Made by a program: the position numbers and the translations under genes. The notes below the pieces were generated by a model that saw nothing but the letters and a program-made list of their open reading frames with translations, searched no databases and was not told the DNA's origin. Below, in pieces: positions 10,066-19,256 of a stretch of 64,000 bases of DNA (positions are counted from its first letter, which is position 1; each line of letters opens with the position of its first letter). The DNA is taken from assembly GCA_903840415.1 (NCBI GenBank), contig CAIMFY010000091.1, forward strand, positions 1-64,000. The letters are read 5' to 3'. This DNA is from an uncultured Opitutia bacterium. Lineage in GTDB: Bacteria > Verrucomicrobiota > Verrucomicrobiia > Opitutales > Opitutaceae.

Positions 10066-10172
10066 GGAACCGGGAGATTGAAAGTGGAGGAAAAGGAGTA
10101 AAAACGGGTGTTCTTGACGAGGCTGGGCCCTGAGCGAACAAAAGTTGTCAGAACTTATTGACGCGTTGTTGA

Positions 10173-10220
10173 CCACAACAGGATGTGGTTTCTCACCGCT
10201 ATGACCACAACCCATGGGAC
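10173..10220 (-). promoter_or_regulatory. Candidate tandem NrdR boxes upstream of nrdB
   Basis: CCACAACAGGATGTGG (10173-10188) is a 16-bp site with CCACA/TGTGG arms. It fits the general NrdR pattern in which CAC and GTG are spaced across an AT-biased centre. A second copy, CCACAACCCATGGGAC, starts at 10205 with the left half intact. The start-to-start distance is 32 bp, matching the three-helical-turn spacing known for paired NrdR boxes. The sites lie about 110-155 bases upstream of the nrdB start. No nrdR gene is in the window. Confidence 0.5.
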
Positions 10221-10438
10221 TCGACGTTTCTGCCGTCAATAGGTTTGTGGAGAGAAAAGTGTGAATTTTTTTGTGCGTTTATTCTTGCGGGAAAACGCGA
10301 AAGTTTACCCCGAGGGAAGAAATTCTCGAACCCGTCGCGAAAGATCGTTTTCTACTCTGAAAACGCAAAATACTACGGAAACATGACGCCGTTTTATGCC
10401 ACAGCACCCGCAAGGTATCGGCAGCAGATTTTCACCGC

Positions 10439-10456
10439 GTTTACCGCTTGGTAAAC
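10439..10456. promoter_or_regulatory. Inverted repeat GTTTACC-gctt-GGTAAAC in the nrdB/TPR intergenic region
   Basis: A perfect 7-bp inverted repeat with a 4-base centre, about 95 bases before the TPR membrane gene. A lone GTTTACC half-site occurs at 10303-10309. There is no T-run, so an operator is likelier than a terminator. The rest of 10221-10550 is relatively AT-rich and carries no convincing gene; it must hold the divergent promoters for nrdB and the TPR gene. Confidence 0.35.
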
Positions 10457-10551
10457 GATCCCCACGGCACGATAAATCCGCACGGAAGCACGTCAGCGCA
10501 CTCAGGAAAAATATTCCGGGATTGGAATCATGCGTCCTCTGCACTTGCTAG

Positions 10552-12555
10552 GTGCAAACCAGCGTGAAGTCCCCTTCCCTTCCAGCGCCGCCAGTCCTCG
10601 CCGCCAACACGTCACGCACGAAAATCTCGCTCGCTGTCGGAGCGCTAGGGCTCATCGCGCTGGCAGTGTATGCGAACAGTTTTTCTGCACCGTTTGTCTT
10701 CGACGATTTGCCGGCGATTCGTGATAACCCGACGATCCGCGATCTCGCGAGTGGGTTGTTTCCGCCATCGGCGAGCGGGTCGCCAGTGAGCGGTCGGCCG
10801 CTGCCGAATTTTTCGTTCGCCCTGAATTACGTCGTGAGCGGCACCGACGTCTGGAGTTATCACGCGACGAATCTCGCGATTCATCTGCTCGCTGCGCTCA
10901 CGCTTTTCGGTCTCGTGCGGCACACGCTGCGCACGCCGCAATTACGCGATCACTTCGAGGCCGCGGCGTTGCCGCTCGCGTGGTTCATCGCGCTTTTGTG
11001 GCTCGTGCATCCACTCGCGACGGATGCGGTCACCTACACCGTTCAGCGCACGGAGTCGTTGATGGCGCTTTGGTTTTGCGTCACACTTTATGCCTTCGCC
11101 CGTAGCGTTGAGACAGACGGCGTGCGGCGTTGGCGCGTAATCGCCTGGGTAGCGTGCGCGCTCGGCATGGCGTGTAAGGAGGTAATGGTGTCCGCCCCGC
11201 TGATCGTGTTGTTCTACGATCGGACGTTTGTGAGCGGCACGTTTGGTGAAGCGTGGCGGCGGCGGACAGGGTTTTACTCCGCGCTGGCGGCAACCTGGCT
11301 GCTGCTCGGCGGTCTCGTGTGGTCAACGGCAGGACGCGGTGGAACCGCGGGATTCGCCACCGAAATTTCCGTGACGGCCTATGCCTCGACCCAATTTGTC
11401 GCCATCTTGCATTATCTCGCGCTCGCAATTTGGCCGCGTTCACTGGTGCTCGACTATGGCACCGATGTCGTAAGCGATGTCGCTATCATCGCGCCGTGTG
11501 CGCTCGTCGTGCTCACGTTCGTCGTCGCCACGATCTTTGCCTGTCGGCGGGCACCGGCGGTTGGATTTCTCGGGGCGGCATTCTTCGCTTGGCTGGCGCC
11601 GAGTTCGAGCATTGTGCCTATCGCCACGCAGACTATGGCCGAACATCGGATGTATTTGCCGCTGGCGGCGGTCATCACGGCCGTCGTGCTCGGCGGCTAC
11701 CGTTGGCTCGGACGAAGCAGTTATTTTGTTTTCAGTCTGATGGCGGCAATCCTCGCGTTGCTGACTGTGCAACGAAACTCCGACTACCGCAGCAACGAGG
11801 CGATCTGGCGCGACACCGTCGCAAAGCGCCCGCAAAACGCCCGCGCCCAGTGCAGTCTCGCCGACACGCTCTTCGTCGCGGATCGCATCGAGGAAGCTCT
11901 GCCATTCTACGCCGAGGCGATCCGGCTGAAACCCGATTATGCGGAGGCTCGCCTCAATCTCGGCTGCGCGCTGCTGGCCCGCGAACGCGCGGCCGAAGCT
12001 CTGCCCGAACTCGAGGCTGCGCTGCGACTCCAACCGACATGGGCAAAAACGCAGCACAACTTCGGCAACGCCCTGATGCGCCTCGACCGTGCGACTGAGG
12101 CACTCGCTCACTTTTCCGCGGCCGCCCGTCTCGGTCCCGAGGACGCCACTACCCAATGCGACTGGGGCAACGCGCTGATGCGCACCGGCGACACCGCGGG
12201 CGCGCTGGCGCGCTATGAAGAAGCGATCCGTCGGAAACCGACCTTTGCGATGGCGCACAACAACCTCGCCAATGTGCTCGCGGAAACCGGCCGTCTCACC
12301 GAGGCGATTGCCCATTACGAAACCGCCCTGCGGCTTGAGCCGAACTACGCCGAAGGGCACAACAATCTCGCGAACGCACTCGCTCAATCCGAGCGCTTTT
12401 CCGAAGCGATTCAACACTTCGAAATCGCGCTGCGACTGCGGCCCGACTATCCCGCGGCTCACGAAAATCTCGGCAAAGTTTACCTCGCGCTTGGGGACGC
12501 CGCCGCCGCGCAACAGCACTTCTCCGCCGCGCACCGCTCCGGCCGCACGCCGTAG
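10552..12555 (+). CDS. Polytopic membrane protein with C-terminal TPR array (TMTC-like)
   Basis: 667 residues from a GTG start. About ten hydrophobic segments fill residues 30-410. The loop after the first (SAPFVFDDLPAIRDNPTIRD, then the SGRPLPNFSFALNY motif) resembles protein O-mannosyltransferase/TMTC-type glycosyltransferases of the GT-C class. Residues 425-660 are about seven TPR units with regular 34-residue spacing (for example LPFYAEAIRLKPDYAEARLN and AIAHYETALRLEPNYAEGHN). Such proteins are common in Verrucomicrobia and Planctomycetes. A role in glycosylating exported proteins is inferred from eukaryotic TMTCs. Divergent from nrdB across 486 bases. Confidence 0.8.
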   Translation: MQTSVKSPSLPAPPVLAANTSRTKISLAVGALGLIALAVYANSFSAPFVFDDLPAIRDNPTIRDLASGLFPPSASGSPVSGRPLPNFSFALNYVVSGTDVWSYHATNLAIHLLAALTLFGLVRHTLRTPQLRDHFEAAALPLAWFIALLWLVHPLATDAVTYTVQRTESLMALWFCVTLYAFARSVETDGVRRWRVIAWVACALGMACKEVMVSAPLIVLFYDRTFVSGTFGEAWRRRTGFYSALAATWLLLGGLVWSTAGRGGTAGFATEISVTAYASTQFVAILHYLALAIWPRSLVLDYGTDVVSDVAIIAPCALVVLTFVVATIFACRRAPAVGFLGAAFFAWLAPSSSIVPIATQTMAEHRMYLPLAAVITAVVLGGYRWLGRSSYFVFSLMAAILALLTVQRNSDYRSNEAIWRDTVAKRPQNARAQCSLADTLFVADRIEEALPFYAEAIRLKPDYAEARLNLGCALLARERAAEALPELEAALRLQPTWAKTQHNFGNALMRLDRATEALAHFSAAARLGPEDATTQCDWGNALMRTGDTAGALARYEEAIRRKPTFAMAHNNLANVLAETGRLTEAIAHYETALRLEPNYAEGHNNLANALAQSERFSEAIQHFEIALRLRPDYPAAHENLGKVYLALGDAAAAQQHFSAAHRSGRTP

Positions 12556-12567
12556 CGTGTTCGCGCC

Positions 12568-13500
12568 CTACTCCTTTACCGCATGCGTGGCGCGGTGCAG
12601 TTGCCACGAGTTCCAGAGATTGTGCCAAACGACGTAACACGTCGGCCCGAGGGCGACGAGCGGACTCGCGTAGGTCAGCGCGAGGTAGATCGTGAAGGTG
12701 GTGTTTTTCTGGCCGAGCGACTGGCTGGCCTCGCGCGCAAACTCCCGGCCGCCGATCAAGTGACCGAGCCAGAATCCGGCGATGCACACGACGAGCGAAG
12801 TCCCGGCGATCTGGGCGAGCTCCGCATGGGGTGCCGCTGTTTGTTGGCGCACGAAGTCGGACGCGTTGGCCGTAATCAGAAAAATTGCGCTGACCCACAG
12901 GGCGAACGCGAGATCGCGGCGGCGCGCAGGCCACGCCGCAGCTGGCGCGTGCACCGCCCGCACCAGCCACGCGGCGACCAAAGGCACGAACACGACCAGC
13001 CCCACGCTGCGCAGCACATGGGCGAACAGGTCCGGAGTCGCGTGGCCCAATACGAAGGGCAGCACCAGCGGCAGGAGCGCGGCGACGGCGAGATTGGTCA
13101 GGAAAAATGCCGCGACCACATAGTCCACGCGACCGCGCAAGAAGCTGACAATCGCCGGCGCCGCAATGGCCGTGGGTGTGATCCCAGCGAAGAAAGCCGC
13201 AAGCGCGACGTCGCGCCCGCCGACGATCCAGCCCAAGCCCCAGGCGGCAAAACCGATCGCTACATTCGCGATCAGGAGCACGCCGTGGCTGCGCCGAAAC
13301 GCCGCGGGCGACGGTCGCGTTTCGAGAAACACAAGGAAGAGCATCGCCATCACGAACACGCGAATCGCCCACGACAGCACGTGCGCCTGCGGCAGCAAGG
13401 CGCCAAGAGTCATCGCGAGTAAAATCGCGGCAGTGCGAGCAAATCCGGGTTTCACAGTTAAAGAGCCAGCGAGGAAAATCAGCGAAACCGACCAAGGCAA
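12568..13500 (-). CDS. Bile acid:sodium symporter (BASS) family permease
   Basis: About 310 residues with nine to ten hydrophobic helices. The TPTAIAAPAIVSFLRGRVDY segment, with its broken helix, and the later AGTSLVVCIAGFWLGHLIGG are typical of the SBF/BASS fold, which also includes ACR3 arsenite carriers. The substrate cannot be predicted. The TTG at 13500 is the outermost start; a GTG at 13455 (VKPGFARTAAILL) gives a protein beginning just before the first helix and may be the true one. It is tail-to-tail with the TPR gene, 12 bases apart, with no visible terminator between them. Confidence 0.75.
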   Translation of the reverse strand: MPWSVSLIFLAGSLTVKPGFARTAAILLAMTLGALLPQAHVLSWAIRVFVMAMLFLVFLETRPSPAAFRRSHGVLLIANVAIGFAAWGLGWIVGGRDVALAAFFAGITPTAIAAPAIVSFLRGRVDYVVAAFFLTNLAVAALLPLVLPFVLGHATPDLFAHVLRSVGLVVFVPLVAAWLVRAVHAPAAAWPARRRDLAFALWVSAIFLITANASDFVRQQTAAPHAELAQIAGTSLVVCIAGFWLGHLIGGREFAREASQSLGQKNTTFTIYLALTYASPLVALGPTCYVVWHNLWNSWQLHRATHAVKE

Positions 13501-13541
13501 TGGCGCAGACTGCGCGGGTTTTGCGGAATGTTGCTCGTGCG

Positions 13542-13568
13542 TAAAAAAGCCCCGCGCTGGCGGGGCTT
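13542..13568 (-). terminator. Intrinsic terminator of the M3 peptidase gene
   Basis: AAGCCCCGC and GCGGGGCTT form a 9-bp stem around GCTG. On the minus strand the stem is followed by six T residues. It is 28 bases past the peptidase stop codon and separates that gene from the BASS permease. Confidence 0.8.
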
Positions 13569-13596
13569 CAAAGAGTCGAATCGGTCGACAATCGGC

Positions 13597-15807
13597 TCAG
13601 TTCGCGCCGGGCGCCGCGGTGGCATCGAGCCCGCGGCGCTTCAACAGCGGCGTGATGTCAGGTTCGCCACCGGTGAAGTTCTTGAAGAGCGTCATCGCCT
13701 CGTCGCTCCCGCCGCGGGACAACACCGTCTGCCGCAGCCGATCGCCGTTGGCGCGGGTGAGACCACCGTGGGTCTTAAACCAATCGACGGCGTCGGCATC
13801 GAGCACCTCGCTCCAGAAATATGAGTAGTAGCCCGCCGAGTAGCCACCAGCGAAGCTGTGCGAATAGTAAGTGCTGCGGTAGCGCGGCGGCACGGGCGGG
13901 AAATCCACGCCGGCTTTTTTCAGCGCCGCCGCCTCGAACGCCTCGACCTGATCGGCACCGGGCACCGTGCCGGGGGCGAGCTGGTGCCACGCCTGATCGA
14001 TGATGTTGGCCTCGACCAGTTCGAGCGTCGCGTAGCCTTGGTTGAATTTTTCCGTCGCCCGCAGCTTGTCGACCAGCACCTGCGGGATCGGTGCGCCGGT
14101 TTGGTAGTGCTTCGCATAATTCTTCAGCACGTCGGGCCAGAAGCGCCACATCTCGTTCACCTGCGAGGGAAACTCGACGAAGTCGCGCGGAACAGCGGTG
14201 CCGCCAAAACGCGGATACTTTACTTGGGAAAACATCCCGTGCAACGCGTGACCGAACTCGTGAAACAAAGTCCGCACCTCGTCCGGCGTGAGCAGTGTCG
14301 GCTGGCCCGCAGGCGGCAATGGAATGTTGAGATGGTTCGCGATGACCGGCTGGCGGCCGAGCAACGTGTTTTGCGTAACATAGGCATTCATCCACGCGCC
14401 GCCGTTTTTGTTCGAACGTGCATAGTAATCGCCGATGAAGATGGCGAGGGGTGTGCCATCAGCCTCGAACACATCGAACACGCGCACTGTCGGCTCGTAA
14501 ACCGGGAGGTCGTGTCGTTCCTTGAACGTGAGGCCGTAAAGTTTTCCGGTCGCGAAAAACAAACCGTCGAGGAGCACATGGTTCAGCTCGAGGTAAGGCT
14601 TCAACTGCGACTCGTCGAAATCGTAGCGGGCCTTGCGGACTTTCTCGGCGTAGAGCTGCCAGTCCCAAGCGGCGAGTTGAAAACCACCGTGCTCGGCGTC
14701 GACGATCTTCTGCATGTCGGCGGCTTCGCGCCGCGCGTTGGCGACCGCAGGCGGAGCCAGTTGCGCAAGCATCCGGTTGACGACATCCACGGTGCCCGCG
14801 GTCTGATCGTCGAGCGAGTAGGCGGCGAAAGTCGGATAGCCGAGCAGCGCGGCGCGCTCGGCCCGGAGCGTGGCGAGGCGCGAGACGATCACGCGGTTGT
14901 CGTAGGCGCCGCCATGACTGCTCCGCGCGAGCGAAGCTTCCATGATTTTCTGGCGCGTCGCTCGAGTGGTGAGATTGGTGAGCGGCGCCTGACCGGTAGT
15001 ATTCTCGAGGGGAAGTTCGAATTTGCCCTCGTGACCGTGCTTCTTGGCCGCCGCGGCGGCGGTGGAGATTTCCGCCTCGCTGAGGCCGGCGAGTTCCCCG
15101 CGCGTGTCGACGACGACCGCGGCGGCGCTGCGCTCCTTGAGAGTGTTCTGCGAAAACGCGGTCTGCAGCGTCGCGAGTTCGGAGTTGAGCTTCTTCAATT
15201 TTTCTTTGTCGGCCGCGGAGAGTTTGGCGCCGGCGCGGACGAAGTCGCGATTGAAGCGCCAGAGCAGTCGCTTCGATTCGGCGTCGAGTCCGAGCGTGTC
15301 GCGCGCCGCGTAGAGCGCATCGATGCGCGCGAAGATCGCGGGGTTGAGGCGGATGGCGTCGTTATGCGCGGAGAGTTTTGGGGCAAGCGTTTTCTGGAGC
15401 GCCTGCAGTTCGTCGTTGGTGTTGCAGCCGGTGAGACTGGAAAAAATCGTGCTCACGCGACCGAGCAGTTCGCCGGCCCGCTCCAGCGCAACAATGGTGT
15501 TGTCGAAGGTCGGCTTTTCCGGGTTGGTCGCGATCGCCTCAATTTCCTTGAGATGCTCCGCCATGCCGAGCTCGAAGGCCGGCGCGAAATGCTCGTTCTT
15601 GATTTGGTCGAAGCGCGGATAGTTAAACGGCAGCGAGCTCTCGGCGAGCAACGGATTATCGGGCATGGATTTGGTGGCGATAGGTTCGGCAGCCGGTGAT
15701 GGCGCAGCAAGGACGCTGGCGGCAAGCAGCAGCGTCAAATTAATCGCGCGCGACACGATCGTCGAACGCGAGGGAATGGATGGGGGGCAAAACAGCGGAC
15801 TATGCAT
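13597..15807 (-). CDS. dcp: Exported M3 metallopeptidase, peptidyl-dipeptidase Dcp type
   Basis: 736 residues from the ATG at 15807; an upstream in-frame start would add 28 residues before the signal peptide. A signal sequence covers about residues 1-40 (INLTLLLAASVLAAPSPA). The mature enzyme has the helical M3 fold, with FDNTIVALERAGELLGRV near the N-terminus and the zinc site LFHEFGHALHGMFS (HExxH plus downstream Glu). The C-terminal half has AGGYSAGYYSYFWSEVLDAD, characteristic of Dcp/OpdA. It releases dipeptides from peptide C-termini. The export signal suggests periplasmic peptide turnover. A clear terminator follows it. Confidence 0.92.
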   Translation of the reverse strand: MHSPLFCPPSIPSRSTIVSRAINLTLLLAASVLAAPSPAAEPIATKSMPDNPLLAESSLPFNYPRFDQIKNEHFAPAFELGMAEHLKEIEAIATNPEKPTFDNTIVALERAGELLGRVSTIFSSLTGCNTNDELQALQKTLAPKLSAHNDAIRLNPAIFARIDALYAARDTLGLDAESKRLLWRFNRDFVRAGAKLSAADKEKLKKLNSELATLQTAFSQNTLKERSAAAVVVDTRGELAGLSEAEISTAAAAAKKHGHEGKFELPLENTTGQAPLTNLTTRATRQKIMEASLARSSHGGAYDNRVIVSRLATLRAERAALLGYPTFAAYSLDDQTAGTVDVVNRMLAQLAPPAVANARREAADMQKIVDAEHGGFQLAAWDWQLYAEKVRKARYDFDESQLKPYLELNHVLLDGLFFATGKLYGLTFKERHDLPVYEPTVRVFDVFEADGTPLAIFIGDYYARSNKNGGAWMNAYVTQNTLLGRQPVIANHLNIPLPPAGQPTLLTPDEVRTLFHEFGHALHGMFSQVKYPRFGGTAVPRDFVEFPSQVNEMWRFWPDVLKNYAKHYQTGAPIPQVLVDKLRATEKFNQGYATLELVEANIIDQAWHQLAPGTVPGADQVEAFEAAALKKAGVDFPPVPPRYRSTYYSHSFAGGYSAGYYSYFWSEVLDADAVDWFKTHGGLTRANGDRLRQTVLSRGGSDEAMTLFKNFTGGEPDITPLLKRRGLDATAAPGAN

Positions 15808-15935
15808 GGTGGAGTGGATTTGGCGGAAGCGTTGGCGAGACCGCTGGATCGTCGCAAGAACACAGTCGGAGCCAATCGCGCGATCGATCACGGTCTTGGC
15901 GGCGAGACGCGCGCCGAGATTTCACACCAGCCCAC

Positions 15936-16364
15936 CTACGACTTTTTCACGGGCTCCGCAAAGAGGTCGGCGAGGAAATGCCTGAGCTCCGACGGAAAGA
16001 TCGGCTTGGGCAGCAATAGATCGACTTTGAGCGCGTGATAGGCGTTGGCCACGACCGGATTTAGCTCAGAGCTAAAGACGACGATCTTGCCGCGATACGG
16101 AAGCGTGCGAAGGCGGGTGACGAGTTCGAGCCCGTTCATCTTCGGCATGTGATGATCCGTGATCACGAGATCGATCGCGGCAAAATTCATGCCGAGCCGC
16201 TCCCACGCCGCTTGTCCGTCTACCACACACTCGATCGCATGCCCCTCCCGCGTGAGGGTCATGCGCAGCACTTCGCGCAAGTCGCGTAGATCATCAGCAT
16301 AGAGAATCCGCAGAGGCCGAATGGCCTTTGTCGCCGCTTTAATTATCGGGATCGACGTGCTCAC
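15936..16364 (-). CDS. Stand-alone response regulator receiver
   Basis: About 142 residues when started at the GTG at 16364. The open frame extends to 16481, but the extra residues look noncoding. The receiver fold is complete: acidic pair in ILYADDLRDL, phospho-acceptor Asp in LVITDHHMPKMNG, Ser in VVFSSELNP, and Lys in LLPKPIFPSEL. There is no output domain, so it acts by protein contact, as CheY or Spo0F do. No kinase is adjacent; the peptidase gene lies 128 bases downstream on the same strand. Confidence 0.85.
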   Translation of the reverse strand: MSTSIPIIKAATKAIRPLRILYADDLRDLREVLRMTLTREGHAIECVVDGQAAWERLGMNFAAIDLVITDHHMPKMNGLELVTRLRTLPYRGKIVVFSSELNPVVANAYHALKVDLLLPKPIFPSELRHFLADLFAEPVKKS

Positions 16365-16639
16365 GGGAGTGAGAGTAGTTAGTAACGGCGAACGAGGATT
16401 TGCACCATCGGCATTGCAAAAAATCGGTGAAAAACCGGCGGCGACAAACTCTAATCTTGGCTCACACCTTCGGGTAAACACTCAGGAAATGTTGCGTGAG
16501 GGAAAGGCTACTGGCGCGGCCCTGCAACCCGGTGACGCGTGACACCCGAGTAGGCGGCGACAATCAGCCGGGGCCAAATCTGGGAGCGCCGAAAATACTT
16601 TGTCACCGATTGGAGCGGTTTTGCCACTGATCTGGTGCT

Positions 16640-18154
16640 ATGATGACGATCAACCCCATGTCTGTCCCGACGCTCAACGATGCCGATCTGGTGCAGGCCA
16701 GCCTCGCCGGCCGGCGCGACGCGTTTGGCCAGATCGTCGCGCGCTACCAAGCGCTGGTCTGCGCGCTCGCCTACAGCGCGACCGGCAGCCTGAGCCGCAG
16801 CGAGGATCTCGCGCAGGACACGTTTGTTGCCGCGTGGAGGCAATTGCCCGAGTTGCGCGAGCCGGCGAAACTGCGCGCTTGGCTCTGCGGCATCGCACGC
16901 CATCTCATCAGCAACTCCCAGCGCCGCGCCGGCCGCGAGCCCGCGCATCTGGCCGAACCGTTCGACCCGACGCAAGAGGCAGCCGCCCTTGAACCGTCGC
17001 CGCCAGAGCAGGCCGTGAGCCGGGAGGAGGAGGCGATTCTCTGGCGCGCACTTGAAAAAATTCCCGAGACTTATCGCGAACCGCTCGTGTTGTTTTATCG
17101 CGAACACCGTTCCGTCGAAAGCGTGGCCCGCGAACTGGAGTTGAGCGAAGATGCGGTGAAGCAACGGCTGTCGCGCGGTCGCGCGCTGCTCCACGAGCAA
17201 GTGCTCGTGCTCGTCGAGGGCACACTGGAGCGAAGCAATCCGGGCCGCGCGTTTACTGGCACCGTGCTCGCCGCGCTGCCAGTGATTGGAACCGGCGCCG
17301 GCGCCGCGGCCGCCGGCGCTTCGGCGGCGAGAGCTTCGGGCGCGACGAAGGCCGCATCTTCCGCGGGTGGTGTCGGGGGCTTCGCCGGTGTGCTGGGCCT
17401 GCTCAGCGTGCTTGGCGGCTATGTCGGCTGGCAGATGGGAGACACGGCCGCGCAGTCACCGGCAGAGCGTCTGTGGGTTGTCCGATTCTGGCGCGTCGTG
17501 GCAGGTGGTTTCGTTCTATTTTTCCTGCCCGCACTCGGGCTCGCGCTGCTGCGCCGCTCGTATCCGTTGCTTCAAGTCGTGGCGACGCTGTGGCTCGGGC
17601 TGTTCTTCGTGGCGGTCACAGTGGGATTCGCGATGTATGCTTGGCGGCAACATCGGCGGATACGCCGCCACGAGCGCGCAGCCGAAACCGAGCCGTCGAT
17701 TTCGCGGAAGCGCCTCATCATCTGGGTGGCGATCGGCACGCTCGCCATGGCGCTCTTGCTCCCGATCTCCGTAGGCGGCGGCTGGCAAACGCACCGGCTG
17801 GGCAGCGCCGAAGCGCCCGCGTTCATCGCGGCGCATCCGACGGCGCAGTTTTACTTTGTGGAATATCAAGACGGCCAGCGCTCGCTTTCAATCAGAGTGA
17901 CCGAGGACGAGCGCCACTCCCAATTCGTCGCGCCGCTCGACGAGCGCACACTCGCCGCTCTGAAGGAACGCGGCGTGCCGGTGAAGACCCTCGCGCAAGG
18001 CCGCGATTTTGAAATTCTCGGCTGGCCCGGCCGGATGCTGTTCGTTCTGGCGCTTTTGATTGTGGCGGCGGGCGTCGCGACGCTCGCCCGCACTTTGCGC
18101 CGGGGACAGTCTGTTCCTAAGAGCGCCGCACCTACAAATCTAACAACCGGTTGA
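16640..18154 (+). CDS. ECF sigma factor fused to a multi-span membrane domain
   Basis: 504 residues. Residues 1-195 are a complete ECF sigma factor: region 2 with DAFGQIVARYQALV and SEDLAQDTFVAAWRQL, and region 4 with IPETYREPLVLFYREHRSVE and DAVKQRLSRGRALL. An Ala/Gly-rich linker (about 205-245) leads to four hydrophobic segments between about 245 and 380, a polar domain of about 80 residues (AHPTAQFYFVEYQDGQRSLS), and a last helix near 465-485. The predicted extracytoplasmic domain could gate release or activity of the attached sigma. ECF factors with C-terminal extensions exist, but the mechanism for this one is inference. No separate anti-sigma gene is adjacent. The start may also be 16643 or 16658. 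Confidence 0.85.
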   Translation: MMTINPMSVPTLNDADLVQASLAGRRDAFGQIVARYQALVCALAYSATGSLSRSEDLAQDTFVAAWRQLPELREPAKLRAWLCGIARHLISNSQRRAGREPAHLAEPFDPTQEAAALEPSPPEQAVSREEEAILWRALEKIPETYREPLVLFYREHRSVESVARELELSEDAVKQRLSRGRALLHEQVLVLVEGTLERSNPGRAFTGTVLAALPVIGTGAGAAAAGASAARASGATKAASSAGGVGGFAGVLGLLSVLGGYVGWQMGDTAAQSPAERLWVVRFWRVVAGGFVLFFLPALGLALLRRSYPLLQVVATLWLGLFFVAVTVGFAMYAWRQHRRIRRHERAAETEPSISRKRLIIWVAIGTLAMALLLPISVGGGWQTHRLGSAEAPAFIAAHPTAQFYFVEYQDGQRSLSIRVTEDERHSQFVAPLDERTLAALKERGVPVKTLAQGRDFEILGWPGRMLFVLALLIVAAGVATLARTLRRGQSVPKSAAPTNLTTG

Positions 18155-18185
18155 AGACGCGCAGGCCGGGCTGCAACTTCGCACG

Positions 18186-19256
18186 CTACGGTGCCAGCGC
18201 TTTCTTCAGATGCGGCACGAGCCGCTTCGTAAACCCGACGGAATCGGGCGCCGAGAGGTGCGACCATTCCGGGCACCGGAAATTCGCCAGCTCGGGAAAA
18301 TCCTCGAAATAGATGCCCGGTGCGCCGGTGTCCTTGAGCAGGCGAGTCCACGGACCGGCTCGCGGCGTCGCCGCGTCCTCGATCTTGCGCAGTTCACCGT
18401 CATTGGGGAAGCGAACAAAGACCACCTTGCCGCCGCGCGCGCGAATTTTCTGCACCGCCGCGGCCGCATCGTGGAACCGCGCCTCGATCGCCTTGCCCAT
18501 ACCCTCGAGAAACGCCTCCTTCGGCACGTAGCTCGGCGGGGGCGGCGGCGTATACAGCGCCGGCCAGCCAAATTTGATGTGATCCTGCAATGGGCCAGGT
18601 TGGGCGCATTGCTCAATCATGCGCGCCCGGCGTTCGCGGTCGAGCGTGTCGAAATACGGCGGAAACGGCGGCGCAATCTGCGCGTTGGCGCGATTCGGAA
18701 TCGGCAGCCGCTTGAGCAATTGCTCCAGCGTGAGATCGTCCTGTTTGAGAAAGGCGACGTGCTCCTCCAGCGCCATGCCGAGATAATGTCCGGAGCGCTG
18801 CGCCCACGTCCGCGTGTGGTAGCGTTTCAACGCGTCTTCGGAATTCGCAATCAGCGGTCCGCCCGGTGCAAAAAACATCAACGGCACGACGCTGCAAATG
18901 ACGGTGCCATGAAATCTTTCGTCGGATGCGAGATCAGCCAAAATCGGGTAGGCGCAACTGCCGTCGATCGCGAGCTGCAGCGGCCGCCGGCCGAGCCCAC
19001 GCTCCAGTTCGTCGAGATCGAGATCGAAGTGCGCGCGCGAGTCGCCGATGATGACGAGTGAGTCTGCCCCGACTTTCTCGCGCTGCTGCGCCCAGAGATC
19101 GGTCGTGTCGTTGAGCGTCGGTGCGTAGCCCCAGGCGCGGACCCGCCACTCCCACGCGACGGTCGCGACGGTCGTCAACAGAGCCGCCGCGAGCGCGAGG
19201 CGGCGCCACGGCAGGTCGGGGATCACCCGTTCAAAACTGGAAGTAGATGAAGGCAT
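18186..19256 (-). CDS. SGNH-like accessory protein of an MBOAT acyltransferase
   Basis: 356 residues. One N-terminal membrane anchor (LALAAALLTTVATVAWEW) is followed by an extracytoplasmic domain with LVIIGDSRAHFDLD, the GDS block of SGNH hydrolases, and a late EWSHLSAPDSVGFT that may carry the His. Its start overlaps the end of the MBOAT gene by 26 bases, so the two are translated together. By analogy with AlgI/AlgJ or PatA/PatB systems, the MBOAT exports acetyl groups and this partner transfers them to a polysaccharide. The target is unknown. Confidence 0.75.
   Translation of the reverse strand: MPSSTSSFERVIPDLPWRRLALAAALLTTVATVAWEWRVRAWGYAPTLNDTTDLWAQQREKVGADSLVIIGDSRAHFDLDLDELERGLGRRPLQLAIDGSCAYPILADLASDERFHGTVICSVVPLMFFAPGGPLIANSEDALKRYHTRTWAQRSGHYLGMALEEHVAFLKQDDLTLEQLLKRLPIPNRANAQIAPPFPPYFDTLDRERRARMIEQCAQPGPLQDHIKFGWPALYTPPPPPSYVPKEAFLEGMGKAIEARFHDAAAAVQKIRARGGKVVFVRFPNDGELRKIEDAATPRAGPWTRLLKDTGAPGIYFEDFPELANFRCPEWSHLSAPDSVGFTKRLVPHLKKALAP

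Noticed and set aside
13858-15699. 613-codon open frame opposite the M3 peptidase
   Set aside because: Arg/Val/Glu-rich antisense of a confident gene. No signal peptide, domain or ribosome-binding context.
18100-18154. Repeat-like segment at the end of the membrane-fused sigma gene
   Set aside because: The last codons (SVPKSAAPTNLTTG) look unlike the rest, but only one copy is visible in the window and no repeat family could be supported.
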